47,509 nt of DNA, taken from the NCBI GenBank assembly GCA_949288095.1, contig CASEIX010000060.1, positions 1 to 47,509 of the forward strand, in the 5' to 3' direction. A program made the translations under genes and the position numbers. Origin of the DNA: an uncultured Eubacteriales bacterium (lineage in GTDB: Bacteria; Bacillota; Clostridia; TANB77; CAG-508). This document shows positions 23,640 through 31,674 of this stretch, piece by piece (within the stretch, counting starts at the first letter, position 1; each line of letters opens with the position of its first letter). A model generated the notes under the pieces. That model was given only the letters and a program-made list of their open reading frames with translations. It did not search any database and had not been told where the DNA came from.

Positions 23640-24349
23640 ACGTTTTGCAAATATTCAAAATTGATTACTCCTGAATATTTTGGTATTGTAATACTATTTG
23701 ATCTTTCTAAGCTAACACCTACGCCATCTCGTTTCATATATTCTAAATATCCGCCTACTCTTTCTAGTCCTGCTAAATATTCAGGAAGTCCAATTGCTTT
23801 TATAACAAATGGTGCACCTATTCGTTCTCCATTAATGTCAATCGTATTTCCTCTACAAGAAATTGCTGTTGTCAATACCCATCTCTGATCATTTATAGAT
23901 ATCGCTTCTGCTCCTGCATTAATCAATTCATTTACAACACTTAGAACATCTAAATCATGTACAATCAATTGGCTTGGATTTAATGTAGAAGTTGCAATTC
24001 CTGTACCATCTGTTAATGTGATAGTAACACCAGGTCCTGTTACCTCTGTCATTCCCGTTAATTTATTTCCTTTTGTAATTTGTTGCTGTGCTTGTTCTAA
24101 TTCCGAATCATTCTTAGTTGCTTCTTCTCTTTCTTTTTCTAGCTCTTTTTCTGCATTTTCTAATTGTGCAAATCGATTATCGTATCGTTCTTTATATCTT
24201 AATATTTCATCCCTCAATTCATTTGCTTCTTGATTCTGACTTATTGTAGAATTTGTACTTCTAATTGTTCTAACTTGTACAACAATTCCTAATGTCAATG
24301 CAAAACACATGACTCCTAAAATTATGCTAATTAGCTTTTTATTTGGCAT
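23630..24349 (-). CDS. DUF881 family protein, second tandem copy
   Basis: The 239-residue paralogue of the next gene has an N-terminal membrane segment (about 7-25), a coiled coil (about 36-95) and the DUF881 domain with GMTEVTGPGVTITLTDG, LINAGAEAISINDQRWV and ISCRGNTIDINGERIGAPFVIKAIG. It ends FEYLQNVER, of which the last two residues and the stop are repeat sequence. ATG 24349 has GAGGTG upstream, 28 bases after divIB. Function is unknown; the position matches ylxW in Bacillus. Confidence 0.9.
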   Translation of the reverse strand: MPNKKLISIILGVMCFALTLGIVVQVRTIRSTNSTISQNQEANELRDEILRYKERYDNRFAQLENAEKELEKEREEATKNDSELEQAQQQITKGNKLTGMTEVTGPGVTITLTDGTGIATSTLNPSQLIVHDLDVLSVVNELINAGAEAISINDQRWVLTTAISCRGNTIDINGERIGAPFVIKAIGLPEYLAGLERVGGYLEYMKRDGVGVSLERSNSITIPKYSGVINFEYLQNVER

Positions 24350-24377
24350 ACTTTCACCTCTTATCTATGCATCAATC

Positions 24378-25388
24378 TTATACTTCTTCTCTAAAATATA
24401 CTCTAAAATCACTATTTAAATCTCCGTTAGCAAAAATCTCTCCTGGTACATCTTTCTCTTTTTCCAATATTGCCATAACATATAACATTTTATTACTTAA
24501 ATTTGACCCATCTCCCAAATGGATGGTTTTTCTCTCTTCTTGCATATATATACTATAATCATTTTTATTACTAATGTCAATACTTGTAACCTTCTCAGAT
24601 AAACCAGAATCGCCCATTGCATTCATAATTCGCAATATCATTTCTAATGATACTAAATCCTCTTCTGAAATTCTATTTCCTACTGTGATACTTTCTTCTG
24701 CTGTTTGCAATCCATATATAATTGGTAAATTTAATTCATTTTGTGTAATTTCTAATATATATCCTTGTGTACTCATATACGCAAATTCTCCAAGTACCGG
24801 TATACTAAATTTAGGTTCCCTTTCTGTTACTTCAATTTGTACTTTATTTGGTAATACTCTTCTTATCTTTACCTCTTCTATATATGCATTTTGTTTAATA
24901 TTATTACTTACTTTTGTTGCGATAAATCGAAATATATTTTCATTTGTATTGATTCCAGATAAACTAATAACCGTATCACTAGATACTCTATTATTATTTA
25001 ATACTTCTATGTCCGTTATATTAAAAATTGGTGAACATGTTGCAAACACAATTGCTCCTATAATAATCCCTAGTAATAAAGTAAATTTTACAATTCTTTT
25101 TATTCTTTTTATGACTCGATTTCTCTTTCTTTGTTGTTTGGTAAATTCTTTTTTCTTTTGTTCTTCTTGTTTTATTTTATTCTTATTGGTCATCCCAATA
25201 ACGGTTTCTGTATCAAAGTCAAATTTATCATCAAAGTCTTGTTTTTTTCTTTCTTCTATTCTTTTTTCTCTTTCTTTTGCTTTTTTTCTTTTCATGATGT
25301 CATCAATTGTCTCTTCCTGTTCTTGTCCATTATCAAAATAATATAAATTTACTTCTTGTTCTTTTTCTATTTTTTGTTTTTTTGACAA
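24378..25388 (-). CDS. divIB: Cell division protein DivIB/FtsQ
   Basis: DivIB joins FtsL and DivIC in the divisome and controls septal peptidoglycan synthesis. The 336-residue protein has a long charged cytosolic N-terminus (to about 100), one membrane helix (about 103-122), the POTRA domain (IFNITDIEVLNNNRVSSDTVISLSG), the FtsQ/DivIB beta domain with EREPKFSIPVLGEFAYMSTQGYILE, and a short tail. A DivIB length of 260-330 is usual. The ATG has AAGGAGG upstream. It lies downstream of murA, separated by a hairpin, and leads into the DUF881 genes. Confidence 0.93.
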   Translation of the reverse strand: MSKKQKIEKEQEVNLYYFDNGQEQEETIDDIMKRKKAKEREKRIEERKKQDFDDKFDFDTETVIGMTNKNKIKQEEQKKKEFTKQQRKRNRVIKRIKRIVKFTLLLGIIIGAIVFATCSPIFNITDIEVLNNNRVSSDTVISLSGINTNENIFRFIATKVSNNIKQNAYIEEVKIRRVLPNKVQIEVTEREPKFSIPVLGEFAYMSTQGYILEITQNELNLPIIYGLQTAEESITVGNRISEEDLVSLEMILRIMNAMGDSGLSEKVTSIDISNKNDYSIYMQEERKTIHLGDGSNLSNKMLYVMAILEKEKDVPGEIFANGDLNSDFRVYFREEV

Positions 25389-25502
25389 TTTGATACCTCC
25401 TTTTCTTAAATTACATAGAAAAATCCGTTTTTATTTTAATTGTATATACATTTTTTATAGATTTTTTCTATATATGTTCTTCTTTCGTTCTCAGAAAATT
25501 TA

Positions 25503-25544
25503 GGGCATGATTTGTTTTTAAGGCAAATGATTTTTCATGCCCTT
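25503..25544 (-). terminator. Hairpin between murA and divIB
   Basis: GGGCATGA and TCATGCCC form the outer stem, with CAAATGA-type pairs inside, over about 40 bases. The minus-strand tail is TAAATTTTC, a weak T-run, so termination may be partial. Confidence 0.5.
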
Positions 25545-25551
25545 TTCTCTT

Positions 25552-26814
25552 TTATACATTGTAATCTATATGTCTTATGATATTTCCATGAATATTTTGT
25601 ATCTTATTTTCAAAATTGTCATATCCTCTTAAAATATATTCGATATTTTCCACTTTTGATTCTCCTTTTGTGAATAATGCTGCCATAACCAAAGCTGCTC
25701 CACCTCTTAAATCTGTAGCTTTTACATTTGCACTATATAACCTTCTGACACCTTTTATAATAGCTGTCCTTCCTTCTATTGTAATCTTAGCTCCCATTCG
25801 AACTAATTCTTGTGTATATTTATATCTATTTTCAAATATATTTTCTACAATGACTGAAGTTCCTTTTGCAATTGTTAATGCTGTTGCAAATATAGATTGC
25901 ATATCTGTTGGGAATCCTGGATATGGCATAGTTTTTATATCTGTTGCCTTTAATCGTTTTGGTGCATTGATTTCTAACTTATTTGCTTGAATATCAAATT
26001 TACAACCACATTCTTCCAATTTATTAACAATTGGCACAATATGTGTACTATTAATATTCTCTAAAATTAAATTTCCATTTGTCATTGCTGCCATACATAA
26101 AAATGTACCTGTTTCAATTCTATCTGGCATAATGTTATAACTAACATCTTTTAAATCTTTTACACCTGTTACTTCAATTTTGTTGGAACCTGCTCCTTTT
26201 ACTTTTGCGCCCATCTTATTTAAGAAGTTTTGTAAATCGATAATTTCTGGCTCTCTAGCAGCATTGGTAATAACAGTTGTTCCTTCTCCTAAACAACTTG
26301 CAAGTATTGCATTTTCTGTTGCCCCGACACTTGGAAATTCAAAATCAATTTTTTCCCCGTTTATTTTATCACAACTACATGCTATTTTTCCATAGTTTTT
26401 GTCAATATTTATTCCTAATTTTTCAAATGCTTTTAAATGTAAATCAATTGGTCTGGTTCCAATATCACATCCTCCTGGATAAGATAATGTACATTTCCTA
26501 TATTTTCCTAATAGACTTCCTGCAAAAATCACAGAAGATCGCATTTGTCTCATCAATTCTTCTGGTATTTCATATTTATGGATGTCTTTTGTATTAATAA
26601 TTACTTTATTCTTCTTTTTGGTAACTTTCCCTCCTATTTGTCTTAAGATTTCAAACATCATTTGTGTATCATGAATATTGGGTACATTATATAAAGTGGT
26701 TTCTCCTCCATTTAATATGGTTGCTGCTATAATCGGTAAGCTTGAATTTTTAGAACCAGATATTTTTACTGTTCCTTCTAGCTTATTTCCCCCTTGTATT
26801 ATGTAGCTAGACAT
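25552..26814 (-). CDS. murA: UDP-N-acetylglucosamine 1-carboxyvinyltransferase
   Basis: MurA transfers enolpyruvate from PEP to UDP-GlcNAc, the first committed step of peptidoglycan synthesis. The 420-residue protein begins MSSYIIQGGNKLEGTVKISG, has the conserved SGSKNSSLPI, and the active-site Cys in YPGGCDIGTRPIDLH. The cysteine is the fosfomycin target; resistant enzymes have Asp there. The C-terminal half keeps PYPGFPTDMQSIFATALTIAKG and TDLRGGAALVMAAL. Length is typical. ATG 26814 has AGGAGG upstream. It heads the division block. Confidence 0.97.
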   Translation of the reverse strand: MSSYIIQGGNKLEGTVKISGSKNSSLPIIAATILNGGETTLYNVPNIHDTQMMFEILRQIGGKVTKKKNKVIINTKDIHKYEIPEELMRQMRSSVIFAGSLLGKYRKCTLSYPGGCDIGTRPIDLHLKAFEKLGINIDKNYGKIACSCDKINGEKIDFEFPSVGATENAILASCLGEGTTVITNAAREPEIIDLQNFLNKMGAKVKGAGSNKIEVTGVKDLKDVSYNIMPDRIETGTFLCMAAMTNGNLILENINSTHIVPIVNKLEECGCKFDIQANKLEINAPKRLKATDIKTMPYPGFPTDMQSIFATALTIAKGTSVIVENIFENRYKYTQELVRMGAKITIEGRTAIIKGVRRLYSANVKATDLRGGAALVMAALFTKGESKVENIEYILRGYDNFENKIQNIHGNIIRHIDYNV

Positions 26815-26883
26815 TTTTTCTCCTCCTTTTATGTTTTTGATATATTTTATGTTTTCTTTACATAAAAGGTGTGTGTATATGTT

Positions 26884-26930
26884 AAAAGTTCTAAAATTTC
26901 AAGTTATTTATTGAAATTTTAGAACTTTTT
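26884..26930. terminator. Bidirectional terminator upstream of murA
   Basis: AAAAGTTCTAAAATTTCAA (26884-26902) and TTGAAATTTTAGAACTTTTT (26911-26930) pair perfectly with an 8-base loop and T-runs on both strands. It insulates murA from the RhuM gene, or acts as an attenuator of a murA leader. Confidence 0.85.
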
Positions 26931-26985
26931 TCAGTTGGTTACAAATTGTTGCCAACTGGTTAGTTTATCTATCCAGTTAAGCTGA
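26931..26985. promoter_or_regulatory. Segments with mutually exclusive pairing next to the terminator
   Basis: CAGTTGG (26932-26938), CCAACTGG (26952-26959) and CCAGTT (26973-26978) lie in series. The middle one can pair with either neighbour but not both, and TTCAG (26930-26934) can pair with CTGAA (26982-26986). The layout resembles an attenuation switch directly beside the terminator at 26884-26930. Function is inferred from pairing alone. Confidence 0.35.
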
Positions 26986-27091
26986 ATTCTTGACAGTTCA
27001 CAAATCTTTTCGTATAGTAATAGTAAACTACTGAAAGCATTAATGTGTCATAGGTGGTTTTTTTTACATTTTCCCGACATCAGTAAAATGT

Positions 27092-28084
27092 TTATTTTTT
27101 ATTATTATCTTTTAACATTTTCATCATTTTATCAAAGTCACTTTCTAATTGTTTCATTTCTCTATCTCTATATATTTCAAATTCTTTTTCAGCCTTTTCC
27201 ATTGCTTCTTGACGAGATATCTTTCCTTTACCTTCCAGAAGTTTTCTTTTATTTTGTATTATTTGATTATCTAATTCATTTATCCAATCATTCATTGTCA
27301 TTGCTCTTTGCTCTAATGCTTGAAGTTCTGCAAAATCTAAGAATTGTGAAACTAATAAATTTAATCTTTGCAATTCAATTTCTGAAAGATAATTTTTAGC
27401 AATTTTTACATCATCAATTGTTATATAATCACCTTTAAAATTGGTCATTCCAACAAATGGCTTCTCATTGTCTACTCTTTCATATATCAGTTCCACTGCA
27501 GTATGTTCATGAACTGCAAAATGAAGTTTGTTTTGAACTGTCGCAAAAAATTTTTTGGTTAAATCAGAACGTGGATCATAATCTATTGATGTGGCATATA
27601 TGTCTGTAACTTGTTGGTAGAAATTTCTTTCAGATGAACGAATATCTCTAATCCTTTGTAATAATTCTCTAAAATATCTATTTCCACCTTGTTTTAATCT
27701 TTCATCGTCCATTGTGAATCCTTTTTGCATATATTCGTGAAGTCTTTGAGTGGCCCATATACGGAATCTTGTTGCCACTTGTGATTGTACTCTATATCCT
27801 AATGCTATTATCATATCTAAATTATAATGGTCTATTTTTCTTTTAACCTTCCTATTTCCTTCGTTTTGAACTAATAAGAATTTCTTATTAGTTGAATTAT
27901 TTTCTAATTCTCCATCTTTATAAATATTTTTTATGTGCATTGAAATATTTTCTTGGGTCGTTTTATATATTTCAGCAATTTGATTTTGTGTCAGCCATAT
28001 ATCTTCATCACTAAATTTTACTGAAACTTTTGTAACACCATCTTCATCTTGATAAATTATTATATTATTTTCATTTTTTTGCAT
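27092..28084 (-). CDS. RhuM-family (virulence RhuM-like) protein
   Basis: RhuM-family proteins occur on genomic islands and prophages; the biochemical role is unclear. The 330-residue protein begins MQKNENNIIIYQDEDGVTKV and has the family N-terminus: DIWLTQNQIAEIYKTTQENISMHIKNIYKDGEL, a helix-turn-helix-like segment. KIDHYNLDMIIALGYRVQS, FRIWATQRLHEYMQKGFTMDDERLKQGG and a long helical C-terminus follow. ATG 28084 is preceded by GGAG with 8-base spacing; an upstream ATG (28102) overlaps that site. It has its own promoter and terminator and sits in an accessory patch beside the FGE-fold gene. Confidence 0.85.
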   Translation of the reverse strand: MQKNENNIIIYQDEDGVTKVSVKFSDEDIWLTQNQIAEIYKTTQENISMHIKNIYKDGELENNSTNKKFLLVQNEGNRKVKRKIDHYNLDMIIALGYRVQSQVATRFRIWATQRLHEYMQKGFTMDDERLKQGGNRYFRELLQRIRDIRSSERNFYQQVTDIYATSIDYDPRSDLTKKFFATVQNKLHFAVHEHTAVELIYERVDNEKPFVGMTNFKGDYITIDDVKIAKNYLSEIELQRLNLLVSQFLDFAELQALEQRAMTMNDWINELDNQIIQNKRKLLEGKGKISRQEAMEKAEKEFEIYRDREMKQLESDFDKMMKMLKDNNKK

Positions 28085-28154
28085 TTTTATTCTCCATTTC
28101 ATATTAATTTTGTTATTACTTTTATAATATTTTCTTGTTTCAATTGATATAATA

Positions 28155-28183
28155 CTTATATCATAATTCTAACAATTTTTCAA
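28155..28183 (-). promoter_or_regulatory. Promoter of the RhuM-family gene
   Basis: On the minus strand TTGAAA (28178-28183), 17 bases, TATAAG (28155-28160) with TGA before it (extended -10). The gap 28085-28403 holds nothing else but this promoter and the terminator of the next gene. Confidence 0.5.
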
Positions 28184-28317
28184 TATTTTTGCGAAAATTT
28201 GTTCATATTTTCGTCTGCATTTTTCTCTTATCCTGTCAGAAATAAGAATCTGACCTGACATAGCAATCAAAGCTTGCAGTCTGGTAGTCCAAAATCTTGT
28301 TGTCTAAGACAATAAAA

Positions 28318-28355
28318 AGAAAGAGAGACTCTAAAATTTCAAAGTTCTCTCTTTC
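28318..28355 (-). terminator. Terminator of the FGE-fold gene
   Basis: AAAGAGAGA and TCTCTCTTT form the stem around CTCTAAAATTTCAAAGT; on the minus strand a CTTTTTAT tail follows. It lies 49 bases after the gene's stop. Confidence 0.65.
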
Positions 28356-28403
28356 TATCTGTGCTTGGAAACAAATCAAGTCACTTTTAACATTGTTAAG
28401 TAG

Positions 28404-29431
28404 CTACTCAATATAAAGCGTGGCACGAAAACCAGTCCAGTTATATTTGTCAACAGGATAGGCGGAAATGCGATAGTCGACAGGATAATAATCGTCAACC
28501 TCACCGTCGTAATTGCCACCACGGATAACACGAAGAATAAGACCACCAGTCCACTTTTCTTGTGTCCATTCACTCACATTACCTGCAAAACCATAGATGT
28601 TATTTATACATCCATCTTCTCCTGTTCTAACTTTCGTCATAGTATGGTAGATTCCTAATTCTGATGAATCCTTTGCAATCTCTTCAATAGTTACTGTACC
28701 AGCCTCAATTGCCCATTTCTCCCGAGTATCATATTCAGCTCCATACATTAAATGAGGTGCAACTGTTTCGCTTTCTACCATAGTACTTGCAACCTTTTTT
28801 GCAGTTGGAAAATCGATATTTGTCCAAGGTTTTGCACCTTTTACAGACCTTGGTTTTCCATTCTCTTCGTCTTTAGAAATAATATAGCGAGAACTATAAT
28901 ATCCCCCATATTTATCGACACTTTCCTTCTGTAAAAAAGTTCGGTAACTAATGTTTCATTATATTCACTTTCTGAAAACTCCTCATTCCGATAATTCATT
29001 CTACCGAATTTTCTGTTGAAGTGAATTCCGTCAAGCGTAGCATTCGCTGTCAATAATCCTACTGGAGTCCATACAAATTGATCATATGTTCTCATTAAAG
29101 TTTCAACCACATCTGGATTTTGCCAGTTAATACCTCTTACGTTTTCCTCTGGAATACAATAAATAACTAGTCCCTTATCTTTTCCCCAAATAATGTTCTC
29201 CTTTGGTACTCCAGACACTGTCCAACCTTGTGGGACTACAGCTTTGTTTCCATCATTATCTGTATACACAGATAAAACTTCTGCATATTCCCCCGCCGAT
29301 ACAGGTGGAAGCTTCGAATAAACATCATTTGAAACAATAGCTCTGATAATTAACTCTCCTCTTGTTTCCTCTGAGACCTCAATGGCTATCCCCTTTTCTG
29401 CCTCAAGCACAATTTTTTCATACCGTTTCAT
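28404..29431 (-). pseudogene. Formylglycine-generating-enzyme (SUMF1/C-type-lectin) fold protein, frameshifted
   Basis: Two frames (28841-29431, and the frame ending at 28404) make one gene of 342 residues if one base is added to the six-A run at 28933-28938 (T run on the coding strand); the join reads TELFLQKESVDKYGGYYSS. The C-terminal half is a SUMF1/FGE-sulfatase domain: YGFAGNVSEWTQE, RVIRGGNYD and WTGFRATLYIE. The N-terminal half has GWTVSGVPKENIIWG. The two catalytic cysteines of true formylglycine enzymes are not evident, so it is more likely a ligand-binding protein of phage or island type. AAGGAGG precedes ATG 29431. The last 115 bases are GC-richer than the rest (see findings). Confidence 0.75.
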
Positions 29432-29583
29432 AGTTTATACCTCCTTGAGTGATAATTTTTATAACGGTTTCTGCATGGCTCTTGCCATAACCACTTTTTC
29501 TTATATTTTGCAAATTCTACAGGCTTTTTATTCATTGAATTAGCTATCAAAAATCTTCCATACACATAATATTTTTTATTCAT
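29428..29583 (-). CDS. Tiny basic protein coupled to the FGE-fold gene
   Basis: A 51-residue frame begins MNKKYYVYGRFLIANSMNKK and ends with a Lys/Arg/Tyr-rich tail. Its TGA overlaps the ATG of the FGE-fold gene (ATGA), which suggests translational coupling, and it spans most of an otherwise empty gap. It has no obvious ribosome site of its own, so it may be chance. I recognise no family. Confidence 0.35.
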   Translation of the reverse strand: MNKKYYVYGRFLIANSMNKKPVEFAKYKKKWLWQEPCRNRYKNYHSRRYKL

Positions 29584-29614
29584 TCTAAAAATTCTTTATT
29601 GCACTTCTTAATAT

Positions 29615-29920
29615 TTATTGATCTTCTAAATACATAATTTCTTTGTTTAGTGATTTTGCAAATTCAATTTCTCTACTGGTACTAAATCCAATATATTGAT
29701 TCACATTCACCACAAAAATAGCATCAGCCAATTTTATTTTTGACATCTGCAATTCATCTAAAAAATCCTCTTCTTCTTTTGTATAATCTCTTCCCATCAC
29801 ATGTGGTGTTATTCCGATAACTGCATATCCTTGTAATTCTAATTTTTCATGCATTTCTTGTATTTTATCCCAAAACCTTAATGAACCAACTAAAACAACT
29901 ATTTTATTCTTTTTATTCAT
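29615..29920 (-). CDS. Nucleoside 2-deoxyribosyltransferase-like protein
   Basis: The 101-residue protein has the Rossmann-like NDT fold seen in short family members: IVVLVGSLRF at the start, a helix with IQEMHEKLELQGYAVIG, then LADAIFVVNVNQYIGFSTSREIEFAKSLNKEIMYLED, where SxxE-type residues at STSREIEF resemble the catalytic glutamate region. True enzymes exchange bases on deoxynucleosides; many short homologues have unknown substrates. ATG 29920 is 9 bases from AGGAAG; an ATG at 29929 abuts that site. It follows the LD-carboxypeptidase-like gene by 22 bases, so it is in that operon. Confidence 0.75.
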   Translation of the reverse strand: MNKKNKIVVLVGSLRFWDKIQEMHEKLELQGYAVIGITPHVMGRDYTKEEEDFLDELQMSKIKLADAIFVVNVNQYIGFSTSREIEFAKSLNKEIMYLEDQ

Positions 29921-29942
29921 GACTATCATCTTCCTATTCTTC

Positions 29943-30860
29943 TTAATTCACAATCTTTTCCAATATTTCTACTTCACAATTCGTTGCATCTAATCTAATT
30001 TTTCCACCAATTGGAATCACTATATCTTCACAATTGTGTCCAAAATCATCACATTTTAATATTGGGAAATGGTAATCTTTTAAATTATTCATAATAACAT
30101 CTTCAAATTTTACAATTTCTGTATCTCCATGATAATGTCCTATCCATAATCCTTTTATTTTATCAAATACTTTATGATATTTTAAAACTGATAAATAACA
30201 ATCTACCAATTCTAGTGGTGTAGAACTAGCATATGCTTCTAAAAACAAGATTTTATCTGTTATATCTGGCATATATTCTGTATTTAATAAATTCATTAAT
30301 GCCTTTAAATTTCCTCCAACAACAATACCTTCTACTATCCCTTCTCTTAAGCATTTCCATTTAGAATTTTTATGTATCTTTCCTATTTCTCCATCGACTA
30401 ATCTTCGTTTAAAATCTTGAAATTCAAAACTATTTTTATCTATTAGAGAAAAACTTTTTACATCTGATTGATGAAATGTAATTAAGCCTGTTTTAGCATA
30501 TATGGCATTTAGATAATTTGTCGCATCACTAATCCCATACACAATTTTCGGATTCTTCTTTATGTTTTCATAATCAATCAATCCTATACAAGTGAAACTA
30601 TTTTCTCCTCCTTTTGAAGAAAACACACCTTTTATATTTTTATCAGAGAACATATTGTTTATATCTTCTGCTTTTTCTTCCTTTGTTGCAGAATACCTTA
30701 ATGTATTTTTATTAACATATTTTCCCTTTACACTATTTATCCCTATTTCTTCTAATAATTTTCTTCCTTTATTTAATGCTTGTTCTCTATCTCCTATGAT
30801 TGGTGTAGAAGGTGATACAATCCCTATAGTATCTCCTATTTTTAGTTTATTTGCTAACAT
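29943..30860 (-). CDS. S66-family LD-carboxypeptidase / MccF-like serine peptidase
   Basis: The family includes LdcA, which trims the tetrapeptide of muropeptides in cell-wall recycling, and MccF, which inactivates microcin C. The 305-residue protein begins MLANKLKIGDTIGIVSPSTP, a hallmark, and has the nucleophile serine in YGISDATN. The C-terminal catalytic parts are LFLEAYAS (Glu) and DDFGHNCED (His). I chose ATG 30860 with GGAGG 5 bases upstream. The C-terminal half has the S66 layout. Sequence alone does not separate LdcA from MccF. Confidence 0.88.
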   Translation of the reverse strand: MLANKLKIGDTIGIVSPSTPIIGDREQALNKGRKLLEEIGINSVKGKYVNKNTLRYSATKEEKAEDINNMFSDKNIKGVFSSKGGENSFTCIGLIDYENIKKNPKIVYGISDATNYLNAIYAKTGLITFHQSDVKSFSLIDKNSFEFQDFKRRLVDGEIGKIHKNSKWKCLREGIVEGIVVGGNLKALMNLLNTEYMPDITDKILFLEAYASSTPLELVDCYLSVLKYHKVFDKIKGLWIGHYHGDTEIVKFEDVIMNNLKDYHFPILKCDDFGHNCEDIVIPIGGKIRLDATNCEVEILEKIVN

Positions 30861-30875
30861 ATTTTCCTCCAAATT

Positions 30876-31256
30876 CTATCTCTCATAATTTGCCACTTCT
30901 ATCACATTTCCATCTAAATCTAACATTCCAAAACAGACATATTTATATGGGCTATCTTGCACATCATCTGGTTCATATAAAACAGTAGCACCTAAGCTTT
31001 TGGCTTTTTCAAATGCTTTTTGAATATCTTCTGTATAAATTCCTAGCACAGCATTATTTCCTACTACTATCTTTTCATCTATTGCTTTTTTATTTAGTAA
31101 ACCAAAATACATACCATCTTGTCCTTCTATTTCAAAATCAGCCCATCTATCTCCTTCTTTGTGAGTTACTTTTGTATCTAGAAATGTTTCATAAAAATGA
31201 ACTGCTCTTTCCATATCTTCTACTAAAAAATACACATGATCTAATTGTATTTTCAT
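30876..31256 (-). CDS. Glyoxalase/VOC superfamily protein
   Basis: The 126-residue protein is a single pair of beta-alpha-beta-beta-beta units: LDHVYFLVEDMERAVHFYETFLDTKV at the N-terminus and YTEDIQKAFEKAKSLGATVLYEPDDV with FGMLDLDGNVIEVANY at the C-terminus. His and Glu of the usual metal site are present (DHVYF, NVIEV). VOC proteins are glyoxalases, dioxygenases or antibiotic-binding proteins; this one's substrate is unknown. ATG 31256 is 8 bases from AAAGGA. It starts close to the next gene in the operon. Confidence 0.87.
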   Translation of the reverse strand: MKIQLDHVYFLVEDMERAVHFYETFLDTKVTHKEGDRWADFEIEGQDGMYFGLLNKKAIDEKIVVGNNAVLGIYTEDIQKAFEKAKSLGATVLYEPDDVQDSPYKYVCFGMLDLDGNVIEVANYER

Positions 31257-31280
31257 CTTTATCATTCCTTTCAAAAAATT

Positions 31281-31673
31281 TTAGTGTTTACTTATAAACA
31301 TTTCTGGTAGCAATTCTTTTATTTTGCACACTTTATTTTCACTTACCATAATTTCAGTCTCTAAATTTTTAGTATTCACCATACGAATTAATTCTCTACA
31401 ACTTCCACAAGGTGGATATATAACATCTTTTGCTGAATAAGAAACTAGCTTTTTAATTTCACTTTCATTATGTTTTAACATTTCTGCAATTGCTGCATAC
31501 TCTGCACATTTTCCAAGATTACACTTAGTACGAGTTGAAATACCTGTATAAATATTACCTTTTTCTGTCATTAATGCACAACCACAATGACCACAAGATG
31601 CATATTCATTTAGTATTCTTTTTTTCGCTATCTTTTTGGCTTCTTCTAATAATATCTGAAAATCTTTATCCAT
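31281..31673 (-). CDS. Cytidine/blasticidin-S deaminase-like zinc enzyme
   Basis: The 130-residue protein has both zinc and catalytic motifs of the cytidine deaminase superfamily: CAEYAAI (Cys56, Glu58) and PPCGSCREL (Cys89, Cys92). It is short like cytidine deaminase, but the ASCGHCGCALMTEKGNIYTGIS N-terminus is unlike classical Cdd and nearer to blasticidin-S-deaminase-like groups. It has several extra cysteines. It deaminates a cytosine-like substrate, probably a nucleoside or drug. It ends 2 bases before the HAD gene's stop region and is in one operon. Confidence 0.85.
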   Translation of the reverse strand: MDKDFQILLEEAKKIAKKRILNEYASCGHCGCALMTEKGNIYTGISTRTKCNLGKCAEYAAIAEMLKHNESEIKKLVSYSAKDVIYPPCGSCRELIRMVNTKNLETEIMVSENKVCKIKELLPEMFISKH

Positions 31674-31674
31674 T

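Noticed and set aside
28376-28573. Second minus-strand frame over the 3' end of the FGE-fold gene
   Set aside because: It is out of frame with the conserved domain and has no ribosome site.
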